Shown here: one piece after another, positions 45,164-53,660 of the stretch
How positions within the stretch are numbered: position 1 is the stretch's first letter
How the letters are laid out: each line of letters starts with the position of its first letter
Assembly: GCF_010669125.1 (NCBI RefSeq)
Contig: NZ_CP048630.1
Location: forward strand, 310,001-374,000
Length of the DNA stretch: 64,000 nt
Direction: 5' to 3'
Source: Ancylobacter pratisalsi
GTDB taxonomy: Bacteria > Pseudomonadota > Alphaproteobacteria > Rhizobiales > Xanthobacteraceae
Program-made: the position numbers and the translations under genes
The notes under the pieces: generated by a model
Database searches by the model: none
What the model was told of the DNA's origin: nothing
What the model saw: only the letters and a program-made list of their open reading frames with translations

Positions 45164-46200
45164 CGGTCCGCCTGCGCTTCACCCAGCCCGGCCCTCAAAC
45201 CAGCGTGCAGGATCTCGGCCGCACGGGCTTCCAGGCCTATGGCGTGCCGGTCTGCGGTGCGTTGGACCCGGTTGCGCTGCGCCTCGCAAACGCGCTTGTC
45301 GGCAATGCTGAAACCCTCGCCGCGCTCGAATGCCGGCTCGCAGGCCCCCATTTCACCGTGGAAGGCGGCACCGCGCGGCTCGCGGTTGCCGGCGCCGACG
45401 TGACGATCGATGTGACGTTTGAGGGTGAGACGCGGCGCTTTCCTGCCTGGAGAGCGATCGACGTGCCCGCCGATGCGAGCGTCCGCGTTGGCGCCCTTTC
45501 CAGGAGCGGCTGCGCCGTGCTCGCCGTGGCGGGTGGCATCGAAGTGCCCGTCGTCCTCGGCTCACGCGCCACCGATCTCAAGGGCGGCTTCGGCGGATAT
45601 CAAGGGCGCCCTGTGGGCAGCGGTGACGTCCTGCCGGTCGGCCCGACTTCGCCCCATGGTCGCTGCCTCGAACTACCCTCCCCGCCAGAGCTGTCCGCCT
45701 CCGGGCCGTTACGCGTCGTCCTCGGACCTCAGTCGGAAGCGTTCACGGAAGAGGGAATCGCAACGTTCCTCGGTTCGACCTACCGTGTCTCGCGCGATGC
45801 GGATCGCATGGGCATGCGGCTCGATGGCCCCCCGCTCGCCTTCCGCGTCAGCGCCGACATCGTGTCCGACGGTATCGCCAACGGGTCGATCCAGGTGCCG
45901 GGCTCGGGACTGCCCATCGTTCTGCTCGCCGATCACCAGACCATCGGTGGCTATGCGAAGGTCGCGACCGTCATCTCCTCGGACCTGCCTGCCGCTGGAC
46001 GCCTTCTGCCAGGGGCGGAACTGCGGTTCACCTCCGTGTCGGTGGAGGAAGCGGAGGTAGCGCGCCGTACTCTGGAGGATGACATCTCTCGGCTGATAGC
46101 CTCATTCGTCCCGGTGCGGGAAGCCGCGCATGTCGACGAGGCTGCCCTGCTGACCGAGAATCTGATCTCGGGCGTTGTATCCGCTTGGGAAAGCGAATAA
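45160..46200 (+). CDS. pxpC: 5-oxoprolinase subunit C / biotin-dependent carboxyltransferase domain protein (KipA family)
   Basis: 346 residues. Starts with RFTQPGPQTSVQDLGRTGFQAYGVPVCGALDPVALRLANALVGN and contains the IVLLADHQTIGGYAKVATVISSDLPAAGRLLPG motif of KipA/PxpC. Forms the ATP-dependent lactamase complex with PxpA and PxpB. Overlaps pxpB by 4 nt and is followed after 66 nt by the GntR regulator on the same strand. Confidence 0.94.
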   Translation: MTVRLRFTQPGPQTSVQDLGRTGFQAYGVPVCGALDPVALRLANALVGNAETLAALECRLAGPHFTVEGGTARLAVAGADVTIDVTFEGETRRFPAWRAIDVPADASVRVGALSRSGCAVLAVAGGIEVPVVLGSRATDLKGGFGGYQGRPVGSGDVLPVGPTSPHGRCLELPSPPELSASGPLRVVLGPQSEAFTEEGIATFLGSTYRVSRDADRMGMRLDGPPLAFRVSADIVSDGIANGSIQVPGSGLPIVLLADHQTIGGYAKVATVISSDLPAAGRLLPGAELRFTSVSVEEAEVARRTLEDDISRLIASFVPVREAAHVDEAALLTENLISGVVSAWESE

Positions 46201-46240
46201 CCGCGCCGAGCGCGGGATAGGATTGCGTGATACTGAAGAT

Positions 46241-46250
46241 AGAACGTTCT
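46241..46250. repeat. Short perfect palindrome before gntR
   Basis: AGAACGTTCT, a 10-bp self-complementary site 16 nt before the gntR start. It could be a site for autoregulation; it differs from the 18-bp palindrome at 36425 and 44332. Confidence 0.25.
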
Positions 46251-46266
46251 GACTGATTCCGACGCC

Positions 46267-47070
46267 ATGGCCGAGGCGACAGCCACAACCACGGCACCTG
46301 GGAAACCGATATTGCCGATGCTCAAGGATTCCGTGGCCGCACTGGCCAGTCCCGACTACCGCCGCAGCCCGGTGCCCCGCTATCTGCAGATCGCGGGCGT
46401 TATCCGGCGCCGTATCGAAGACGGCGTGTGGAAGCCCAATGAGAAGATCTCGACGCTTCAGGAGCTGGAGGCGGAGTTCCGCGTCGCCCGCGTCACGGTT
46501 CGGCAGGCGGTGGAAGTGCTCCAGAGCGAGGGTCTGGTTCGGCGTATCCAGGGCAAGGGCACCTTCGTGTCCGGCTCGGTCGAGGAGAAGCGCTGGCTGA
46601 AGCTGGATCTGAAGTGGCACTCGCTGGCCGGCACCATTGGTGCCAATGTCCCGCGCTTCCTACCCGTGACGACCACTCCGCCGCCCCCGCCCATCCGCGC
46701 CGAGGATGGGACCGCGGCCCCGCATTATCGCTATCTCGAAAGCGTTCAATCCCGCCGCGGCCAGCCCTACTCCTTCGCCAAGGTCTATTTCGACGAACGG
46801 CTCTACGCGCTGGCTCCCGCCCGCTTCGATCGGGAGCCAACCATCAGCGTGGTGGCCACGCTCGAAGGGCTCAAGGTGCGGCGCGCGCGGCAGAGCTTCA
46901 TCGTTGGAACGGTGGAGCCACGGGTCGCCAACCTGCTCGCCACCGGCATCGGCTTCCCGACCGTAGAAGCCCACCTTGCGGTGACGGATGAGAACGACGT
47001 CGTCATCTATATTGCCGACATCATCTACCGCGGCGATTGCGTGCAGCTCGACGTCGACCTGCTGCGCTGA
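46267..47070 (+). CDS. GntR family transcriptional regulator (UTRA/HutC type)
   Basis: 267 residues. Winged-helix domain at about residues 38-106: YLQIAGVIRRRIEDGVWKPNEKISTLQELEAEFRVARVTVRQAVEVLQSEGLVRRIQGKGTFVSG. The C-terminal UTRA effector domain ends in the typical ADIIYRGDCVQLDVDLLR. Such proteins repress catabolic or transport genes and are released by a substrate or intermediate. It sits at the end of the pxpBC unit, which makes it the best candidate for binding the palindromes at 36425 and 44332. The first 35 residues form a non-conserved extension. Confidence 0.92.
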   Translation: MAEATATTTAPGKPILPMLKDSVAALASPDYRRSPVPRYLQIAGVIRRRIEDGVWKPNEKISTLQELEAEFRVARVTVRQAVEVLQSEGLVRRIQGKGTFVSGSVEEKRWLKLDLKWHSLAGTIGANVPRFLPVTTTPPPPPIRAEDGTAAPHYRYLESVQSRRGQPYSFAKVYFDERLYALAPARFDREPTISVVATLEGLKVRRARQSFIVGTVEPRVANLLATGIGFPTVEAHLAVTDENDVVIYIADIIYRGDCVQLDVDLLR

Positions 47071-47250
47071 AGGCGCAAACCTCAGTCGTCTCAGTCTTTT
47101 GCCGTGTGTTCCGCGGACCGCGATTCATCCACTTGAACGTGGACTCCTGCGAACCCCGGGGCGCTGCTGCCGGCCGCGCCTGACGGGCGCACGCAGACGA
47201 GACAGCACTTTAGGAGCGTCCATATTTCCTTTTTGAGACATGCGGATAGG

Positions 47251-47275
47251 CTGAATCGCTAGCGATTTGATTCAG
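47251..47275. repeat. Nested palindrome between gntR and the deaminase gene
   Basis: A perfect 14-bp palindrome AATCGCTAGCGATT (47254-47267) lies within a larger CTGAATC/GATTCAG inverted repeat (47251-47257, 47269-47275). A further GATTCA occurs about 35 nt downstream. The convergent position suggests a terminator or dispersed intergenic element, although no T-run follows. Confidence 0.45.
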
Positions 47276-47323
47276 GCCTCTCCGACAGGAACCGGACAAT
47301 CTGATTCAAGCGGGAAGGCCCTA

Positions 47324-48619
47324 TCAGCCCACTTCATGTGGTGCATAAGCCGAAGGGTCCACCAGTGCCGGGCGACCCGGCAGGTCGAGCGAAGAAACGC
47401 GCGGAGTGCCCTGGGCGATCACCCGCCCGCGACGCACCACAAAAAGCCGGGTGGCCTTCAGGCGGATCGCCTCGATCGGATCCGCCGCCTGGAGCACCAC
47501 GAGATCCGCGTTGCAGCCTGGCGCCAGCCCATAGCCATCAAGTCCCATGATGCGGGCCGGGTTTGTCGTCACCGCCTCGAAGCACCACGTCATTGCCTCG
47601 CGTGAGGTCATCTGCCCCACGTGCAACGCCATGTGCGCCACTTCCAGCATGTCCGCCGAACCCAGCGAGTACCAGGGGTCCATCACGCAGTCATGGCCGA
47701 AAGCCACATTGACGCCAGCTTCACGCAGCTCCGGCACACGAGTCTGCCCCCGCCGCTTGGGGTAGGTGTCATGCCGCCCCTGAAGGGTGATGTTGATGAG
47801 CGGATTGGCAATGGCGTGGACGCCGGCCTCCACCATCAAGGGAATGAGCTTGGAGACATAGTAGTTGTCCATGGAGTGCATGGAGGTGAGATGCGAGCCG
47901 GCGACACGTCCGTGAAGGCCAAGCCGCTGGGTCTCGTAGCTCAGGGCCTCGATATGACGGGACATCGGATCGTCGGTCTCGTCGCAATGGATGTCGACGC
48001 GCAGGCCGCGCTCGGCCCCGATCTCGCAGAGCGCCTTGAGCGAGGCTGCACCATCCGCCATGGTGCGTTCGAAATGAGGGATGCCGCCGACGACATCGAC
48101 GCCCATGTCGAGTGCGCGATTCAGGTTTCCGATCGCGTTCGGCGATCGGTAGTAGCCATCCTGCGGGAAGGCGACGAGCTGAAGGTCGATATAGTCCTTC
48201 ACCTGGTCCTTGACGTCGAGAAGCGCCTCGACGGCGAGCAGCCGCTCGTCGCAGATATCGACGTGCGAACGGATCGCCAGCAGGCCCTGGCTTACGGCGA
48301 GATCACAGTAGCGCAGCGCTCTCTCGATCACGGCATCATGTGTCAGCTGGGGCTTGAGTTCGCCCCACAGCGCGATGCCCTCCAGCAGCGTGCCGGACCT
48401 GTTCATCCGCGGCAGGCCAAGCGAGAGCGTGGCATCCATATGGAAGTGGACATCGATGAAAGGCGGCGCCACCAGTTGGCCGGCGGCGTCGATCACCCGC
48501 CCCGCTTCCGCCTCGATCCCGGGCTCGACCGCGACGATGCGTCCGGCCTCGCAGGCGATGTCGACACCGGAACGGCCATTGGGGAGGCGGGCATTGCGTA
48601 TCAGGAGATCGAGGCTCAT
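47324..48619 (-). CDS. Cytosine deaminase-like amidohydrolase
   Basis: 431 residues from the ATG at 48619. Closely resembles CodA: metal ligands HFH (His58, His60), DIHCDETDDPMSRHIEAL, SHLTSMHSMDNYYVSKL, NPLINITLQGRHDTYPKRRGQTRVPEL and GHDCVMDPWYSLGSADML. The essential Asp in GHD is kept, but the next residue, Asp314 in E. coli CodA, is Cys here; changes at that position are known to alter substrate preference, so the substrate may not be cytosine. Last gene of the BMP-type transporter operon, overlapping a permease by 4 nt. Confidence 0.88.
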   Translation of the reverse strand: MSLDLLIRNARLPNGRSGVDIACEAGRIVAVEPGIEAEAGRVIDAAGQLVAPPFIDVHFHMDATLSLGLPRMNRSGTLLEGIALWGELKPQLTHDAVIERALRYCDLAVSQGLLAIRSHVDICDERLLAVEALLDVKDQVKDYIDLQLVAFPQDGYYRSPNAIGNLNRALDMGVDVVGGIPHFERTMADGAASLKALCEIGAERGLRVDIHCDETDDPMSRHIEALSYETQRLGLHGRVAGSHLTSMHSMDNYYVSKLIPLMVEAGVHAIANPLINITLQGRHDTYPKRRGQTRVPELREAGVNVAFGHDCVMDPWYSLGSADMLEVAHMALHVGQMTSREAMTWCFEAVTTNPARIMGLDGYGLAPGCNADLVVLQAADPIEAIRLKATRLFVVRRGRVIAQGTPRVSSLDLPGRPALVDPSAYAPHEVG

Positions 48620-49560
48620 CGCTGACCTTTGAAATAGGGCTTCATGAGAGCGCGCGGATAGTCGGCACGACGAGCCACCAGAACTAGCGCGGCAATTGAG
48701 AAAATATACGGCAGCATCAGGAAGATCTGGCTTGGCACCGCTCCCCCGGTAATGGTCTGGAGGCGAAGCTGGTAGGCGTCCAGCGCCCCGAACAGCAGGG
48801 CACCGACCAGCGCCTTGCCCGGTCTCCAGGAGGCGAAGACGGTGAGAGCGATACACACCCAGCCGCGACCGTTGATCATGCCGAAATAGAAGGCGTTGAA
48901 CGCGGAGAGCGTCAGGAAGGCACCCCCGAGCGCCATGAGCGCCGAGCCGGCCATTACCGCCCCGATCCGCAGGCCGGCCACGGACAGCCCCTGCGCTTCC
49001 ACGGCCTCTGGATTGTCACCCACCGCCCGCAACGCGAGCCCAAGCGGAGTCCGGCCGAGGATGAACGCCAGCCCGCCGACGCAGGCGAAGGCCAGCACGG
49101 TGAAGGCGGTCTGCTGCCCGAGAATCGGCCCGATGAAGGGGAGATCGCCTAGAATTGGCAGGTCCAGCGGCGCAAAGGGCTCGATGCGTGGCGGCGTGCC
49201 GACATTGGGAAACGCCACGCGGTAGCCGAAATAGGCCGCCGAGGTCGCCAGCAGCGTGATCCCGATCCCGGTGACATGCTGCGAAAGGCCCAGCGGCACC
49301 GTCAACAGACCGTGCAGCAGGCCGAACCCCGCTCCCACCAGCGCCGCGACCAGCACGCCGCCCCAAAGTGGCAGGCCGAGATAGACGGCGAGCCAGCCGG
49401 ACATGGCGCCAGCGACGAAGATGCCTTCGATGCCGAGATTGAGCACGCCCGCCCGCTCGCAGAGCAGCGCGCCGAGCACGCCGAAGATGAGCGGCGTGGC
49501 GATGCGGATGGTCGCCGCCCAGAAATTGGCCTGGAGGAGAATGTCCAGCGCGTCGAGCAT
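48616..49560 (-). CDS. ABC transporter permease (nucleoside/BMP type, YufQ-like)
   Basis: 314 residues, about nine transmembrane helices. AATIRIATPLIFGVLGALLCERAGVLNLGIEGIFVAGAMSGWLAVYLG and ALRAVGDNPEAVEAQGLSVAGLRIGAV are standard for this permease family. Overlaps the deaminase start by 4 nt and the other permease by 1 nt. With the ATPase and BMP protein it should import a nucleoside, nucleobase or related compound. Confidence 0.93.
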   Translation of the reverse strand: MLDALDILLQANFWAATIRIATPLIFGVLGALLCERAGVLNLGIEGIFVAGAMSGWLAVYLGLPLWGGVLVAALVGAGFGLLHGLLTVPLGLSQHVTGIGITLLATSAAYFGYRVAFPNVGTPPRIEPFAPLDLPILGDLPFIGPILGQQTAFTVLAFACVGGLAFILGRTPLGLALRAVGDNPEAVEAQGLSVAGLRIGAVMAGSALMALGGAFLTLSAFNAFYFGMINGRGWVCIALTVFASWRPGKALVGALLFGALDAYQLRLQTITGGAVPSQIFLMLPYIFSIAALVLVARRADYPRALMKPYFKGQR

Positions 49561-50627
49561 CAGGCGGCCTCCCTGCGGACCATGACAAGGCGGAAGCGCG
49601 TCAGCAATCCCCCGATCAGCACGCTCAGAAGCGAGAAAGATACAACAAGATCAGCAAGATAGTTGGAGACACCGATCGTCCGGCTCATGCTATCCGCGCC
49701 GACGAAGACGCCCGCGATGAAGATGGCGGAGGGTATGACGCCCAGTGGCGACAGGTTGGCAAGTGTTGCCACGACGATGCCGGCATAGCCGAAACCGGGT
49801 GACAGGTCGGAGGTCAGGTAGCCCTTCAGACCGGCCACTTCGCTGGCGCCCGCAAGGCCCGCCAGCCCGCCGGAAAGCAGGCCGACCAGCACCATCGAAC
49901 GGCCGACGGGAAGGCCGGCATACCGCGCGGCGCGGGCATTTTCGCCGACCGCCCTTATGCGGAAACCCCAGACGGTACGGGACATCAGCACGTGCAGGAG
50001 CAGCGCGGCGGCGATGGCGATGATCAACCCCCAATGCAGTCGCAGGCCGGTGATGAGCTTTGGAAGCGTCGCTTCGTCAAGCACGGGTGCCGATTGCGGC
50101 CAGCCGAGGGCCATCTCGTCCTTCATCGGACCTTCGAGCATCATCTGGACGATGAGGAGGACGATGAAGTTCATGAGGAGCGTGACGACGACTTCATCGG
50201 CACCGAAACGGGATTTGAAGAACACGGCTACCAGCAGCAGCGCAGCCCCGGCCAGCGCCGCGGCGAGCAGCACCAGTGGGAGGAGCACATAGGAGGGCGC
50301 CTCGATCAGTCCGGCACCGAGCGCCACCGTCGCGAGCGCCCCGGCATAGAGCTGCCCCTCGGCGCCGATGTTCCAGAGCTTGGCCCGAAAGGCGACGGCC
50401 GCAGCAAGGCCCGTGAAGATGAGTGGCGTGGCGCGGGTCAGCGTTTCCGCCAGCGCGAAACCATCGCCCGCCGCGCCCTTTGCCATCAGCAGGAAGGCGT
50501 CGAGGATCGGCGCACCGGACAGCGCCAGCGGCACGGCCGTCAGCAGCAGCGCCGCCAGCCCCGAGCCGATGGACACGGCGACGGTGAGCCATAGCGGCGT
50601 GCGCTCGCGCGGAACAAAGCGGATCAT
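49560..50627 (-). CDS. ABC transporter permease (nucleoside/BMP type, YufP-like)
   Basis: 355 residues from the ATG at 50627 (MIRFVPRERTPLWLTVAVSIGSGLAALLLTAVPLALSG). About eight to nine helices; TLTRATPLIFTGLAAAVAFRAKLWNIGAEGQLYAGALATV and IRAVGENARAARYAGLPVGRSMVLVGLLSGGLAGLAGASEVAG identify the family. Stop and next start share one base (TGATG). Confidence 0.93.
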   Translation of the reverse strand: MIRFVPRERTPLWLTVAVSIGSGLAALLLTAVPLALSGAPILDAFLLMAKGAAGDGFALAETLTRATPLIFTGLAAAVAFRAKLWNIGAEGQLYAGALATVALGAGLIEAPSYVLLPLVLLAAALAGAALLLVAVFFKSRFGADEVVVTLLMNFIVLLIVQMMLEGPMKDEMALGWPQSAPVLDEATLPKLITGLRLHWGLIIAIAAALLLHVLMSRTVWGFRIRAVGENARAARYAGLPVGRSMVLVGLLSGGLAGLAGASEVAGLKGYLTSDLSPGFGYAGIVVATLANLSPLGVIPSAIFIAGVFVGADSMSRTIGVSNYLADLVVSFSLLSVLIGGLLTRFRLVMVRREAA

Positions 50628-50760
50628 CGGCGGCGGGCTCCCTTCCGGGGCGGCGTGAATGCGAGGGGGGTGCTTGGCGAAACGATACCGGCGCATCGAC
50701 GCGCTCCGGGCACCGGTTGACGGCCGGCCTGCGCCAAAGGTGGGTGAGACCTCCCGAGCG

Positions 50761-52308
50761 TCACGCCGCGGCCCCTCCGGCTTGACCCGCCATCATCAAC
50801 CCGACGGTGCGCACATCGAGGCCCTCGGCCTCCATGGCCGCGGACAGGTGGCCGGCATGCACCACCGCAATGCGATCCGACAGCGCGAAAAGTTCGTCGA
50901 GGTCTTCCGAGATCAGCAGCACCGCCGCCCCGCGTTCGCGCGCCGCGATGAGGCGGCGGTGAACGTCGGTCGTGGCGCCGATATCGAGACCGCGCGTGGG
51001 CTGATGGGCGAGGATGAGCCGCGGCTCGCGTTCCAGCACCCGCGCCAGAACCACCTTCTGCATGTTCCCGCCCGAAAGCGCGCGGATGGCGGCGTCCGGC
51101 CCCGGACAGCGCACGTCATAGGCACGGATGGCCTCGGCCGTGCGTGCGCGGATGGCGGCGCGGCGGAGGAAGCCGAAGGACTGGTTTTCAGGCTCGGAGA
51201 TGGTCTCGATCACGAAATTCTCCGCGACACTGAGGGCGCCGACGGTGCCGTCGCGATGTCGGTCCTCGGGAATGCGCCCCACACCGGAGGCGACCCGCCC
51301 GGCGGGATCCGCCCCGGCAGCACGTGAACCGGCCAGCATCATCTCCCCGGACCGAACGCCGACAAGGCCGGCGACAAGGGCGGCAAGAGCCCCCTGCCCG
51401 TTTCCGGAAACGCCGGCAATGCCGAGAATCTCGCCGGCCCGCACGTCAAGGTCCGCGCCCTCCAGACGATCGCGCTGGCCGGGCTTGCCCACGCTCACAC
51501 CGCGCAGGCTGAGCACCGCCTCGCCTGGCCTCGCGGGCGGACGCTCGCGCGAGGGAATGGCGCGGCCCACCATCAGTTCGGCAAGTGTCGAGCGATCCGC
51601 TCCGGCAGTCGGGCGGTCGGCCACCTTGGCGCCGCCACGCAGCACCACCACGCGCTCGCACAAGGCCAGCACCTCGTGCAGCTTGTGGCTGATGAAGATG
51701 ACGGCCAGCCCGCCCTGCGCCAGCTTGCGCACGGTGGCGGCCAGCCCATCGGCCTCCTGCGGGGTGAGAACGGCGGTTGGCTCGTCCAGGATCAGCACCC
51801 GCACGTCGCGGTAGAGGGCCTTCAATATCTCGATGCGCTGCTGTTCCCCGACCGAGAGTCGCGCCACCGGCACGTCCAGATCCGCACTGAGCCCGCTTTC
51901 CGCGATCAGCCGGTCCACCTTGGCCCGCGCTTCGCGGCGCTTCAGTTTCGCGCTCCAGAGCGACTGGGTGCCCAGCACGATATTCTCGAAACCGGTGAGG
52001 TTCTCGGCCAGCGCGAAGTGCTGGTGAACCATGCCGATGCCCGCCGCCAGCGCCGCTTCCGCTGAGCCGCCGGGCAACGGGGTGAGCTGACCATCCGGCC
52101 CGGCGATGTTCACCGTTCCCTCATCGGCGATGTAGTGGCCGAAGAGGATGCTCATCAACGTGGTCTTGCCGGCGCCGTTCTCGCCAAGGAGTGCCACGAT
52201 CTCCCCCGCGCGCACGTCAAGGTCGATACGGTCATTGGCCGTCAGCGGACCGAAGCGCTTGGTGATGCCGTTGAGCGACAGGACGAGGGGACGCGTATCT
52301 GGGCGCAT
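50761..52308 (-). CDS. ABC transporter ATPase, two-domain (nucleoside/BMP type)
   Basis: 515 residues with two nucleotide-binding domains. Domain 1: Walker A GENGAGKTTLMSI, signature LSVGEQQRIEILKAL, Walker B VLILDEPTAVL. Domain 2: degenerate P-loop GVSGNGQGALAAL without the usual GK[ST], signature LSGGNMQKVVLARVL, then LILAHQPTRGLDIGAT. This asymmetry is normal for sugar/nucleoside ATPases such as RbsA. The ATG at 52308 is chosen because the conserved part begins right after it. Confidence 0.93.
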   Translation of the reverse strand: MRPDTRPLVLSLNGITKRFGPLTANDRIDLDVRAGEIVALLGENGAGKTTLMSILFGHYIADEGTVNIAGPDGQLTPLPGGSAEAALAAGIGMVHQHFALAENLTGFENIVLGTQSLWSAKLKRREARAKVDRLIAESGLSADLDVPVARLSVGEQQRIEILKALYRDVRVLILDEPTAVLTPQEADGLAATVRKLAQGGLAVIFISHKLHEVLALCERVVVLRGGAKVADRPTAGADRSTLAELMVGRAIPSRERPPARPGEAVLSLRGVSVGKPGQRDRLEGADLDVRAGEILGIAGVSGNGQGALAALVAGLVGVRSGEMMLAGSRAAGADPAGRVASGVGRIPEDRHRDGTVGALSVAENFVIETISEPENQSFGFLRRAAIRARTAEAIRAYDVRCPGPDAAIRALSGGNMQKVVLARVLEREPRLILAHQPTRGLDIGATTDVHRRLIAARERGAAVLLISEDLDELFALSDRIAVVHAGHLSAAMEAEGLDVRTVGLMMAGQAGGAAA

Positions 52309-52430
52309 GACGAGCCTTTGGTGGAGCTTCCCGAACAGGGAAGACATCGGGCACGAAGCCGGTTGTCGGGCGAACCGTCGCGAAGCGTCCACTCGCCGCT
52401 TCCAACCAACGCCAACCCTTGAGGCATTGC

Positions 52431-52470
52431 CCCGCCACCCAACCCGGCGATTGCCGCACTGGGTGGCGGG
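52431..52470. repeat. 11-bp inverted repeat between BMP-protein and ATPase genes
   Basis: CCCGCCACCCA (52431-52441) and TGGGTGGCGGG (52460-52470), loop 18 nt. It lies in the 224 nt gap after the binding-protein gene. Such hairpins often protect the upstream message or partly stop transcription, giving more binding protein than transporter. Confidence 0.55.
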
Positions 52471-52532
52471 AGAGAGGGCCGCAGCCCTGCGAATGCGCTC
52501 CCGCAAGCGGGTCGCTCACAGGAGCGATCCGC

Positions 52533-53576
52533 TCACATCGTCGATTTGGGCTCGGCGTCGTTCACGTTGACCCGGAACAGGCCGTCCTTGATCTCCTTCT
52601 CCTTGACGAGAACGACATCGATCACCTCGGGCGGGACCAGCTTGGGATCCAGCGGGGCGAGGCTGGCGCCGCCATGGGCCATGTAGCTGAACGGACCGTA
52701 GTCCTCGGCGGTGAAGGTGCCGTCCGTGACCGCCTTGATGGCACGGTCGATGGTGGGCTCCATATGCCAAAGCGCGGAGGCGATCACCGTGCCGGGATAA
52801 TCGGCGGACGTGTCGATGACGTTGCCGATCGCCTTGATGCCGCGCTCCTTGGCGGCGTCCGACACGCCGAAGCGCTCCGCGTAGAGGACGTCCGCGCCCT
52901 TGTCGATCTGCGCGAAGGCGGCCTCCTTGGCCTTTGGCGGGTCGTACCAGCTGTTGATGAAGGTCACGAGGAACTTCACGTCCGGGTTCACCGCCACGGC
53001 GCCTTCCATGAAGGCCTGCATCAGCCGGTTCACCTCGGGAATGGCGTAGCCGCCGACCAGGCCGATGACGTTCGACTTGGTCATCTTGCCCGCCACCATG
53101 CCGGTGAGGAAGGACGGCTCATGAATGAAATTGTCGAACGCCGAGAAGTTCGGCTTGGTCGGCCCGAAGGACGATCCCATCAGATAGGCGACAGCGGGAT
53201 AGTCCGCCGCCACCTTGCGCGCCGGGCGTTCCACCGCGAAGACCTCGCCGACCACGAGGTCGGCGCCTTCCTGTGAGTACTGCCGCATGACGCGCTCATA
53301 GTCGGTATTGGCGACGTTCTCGGAGAATTTGTAGGTGATGTCGCCACGCGCCTCGGCGGCCTTCAGCGCCTTGTGGATGCGCGATACCCACTGCTGCTCC
53401 ACCGGCACGGTGAAGATCGCGGCGACCTTGATCGGCTTTTCCTTCGCGGCGAACGCCTCGCCGCCGAAGGTGGTGAGGGCGAGCGCGCCGGCGCCGAGCG
53501 CCAACAGCTGCCGCCGATCAAGCTTGCCTGATGAGAAAAGAGGCAGGCCTTCGGACTTGTCGACCATCTTTAGCAT
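52533..53576 (-). CDS. BMP family ABC transporter substrate-binding protein
   Basis: 347 residues. A twin-arginine-like signal peptide (LDRRQLLALGAGALALTTFGGEAFA, about residues 19-43) is followed by KPIKVAAIFTVPVEQQWVSRIHKALKAAEARGDITYKFSENVANTDYERVMRQYSQEGADLVVG, the BMP/Med lipoprotein-type binding fold. Unlike classical BmpA it lacks a lipobox, so it is a soluble periplasmic protein. Upstream of the ATPase and permeases, and it probably captures a nucleobase-like compound consistent with the downstream deaminase. Confidence 0.92.
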   Translation of the reverse strand: MLKMVDKSEGLPLFSSGKLDRRQLLALGAGALALTTFGGEAFAAKEKPIKVAAIFTVPVEQQWVSRIHKALKAAEARGDITYKFSENVANTDYERVMRQYSQEGADLVVGEVFAVERPARKVAADYPAVAYLMGSSFGPTKPNFSAFDNFIHEPSFLTGMVAGKMTKSNVIGLVGGYAIPEVNRLMQAFMEGAVAVNPDVKFLVTFINSWYDPPKAKEAAFAQIDKGADVLYAERFGVSDAAKERGIKAIGNVIDTSADYPGTVIASALWHMEPTIDRAIKAVTDGTFTAEDYGPFSYMAHGGASLAPLDPKLVPPEVIDVVLVKEKEIKDGLFRVNVNDAEPKSTM

Positions 53577-53660
53577 CTCCCGAACATGTGGCGGTGGCTT
53601 GCGTGGACGCGGACCGCGTGAACCCTATCGCATGCGAGCGTCGTGCCAATTTCGAACTGT

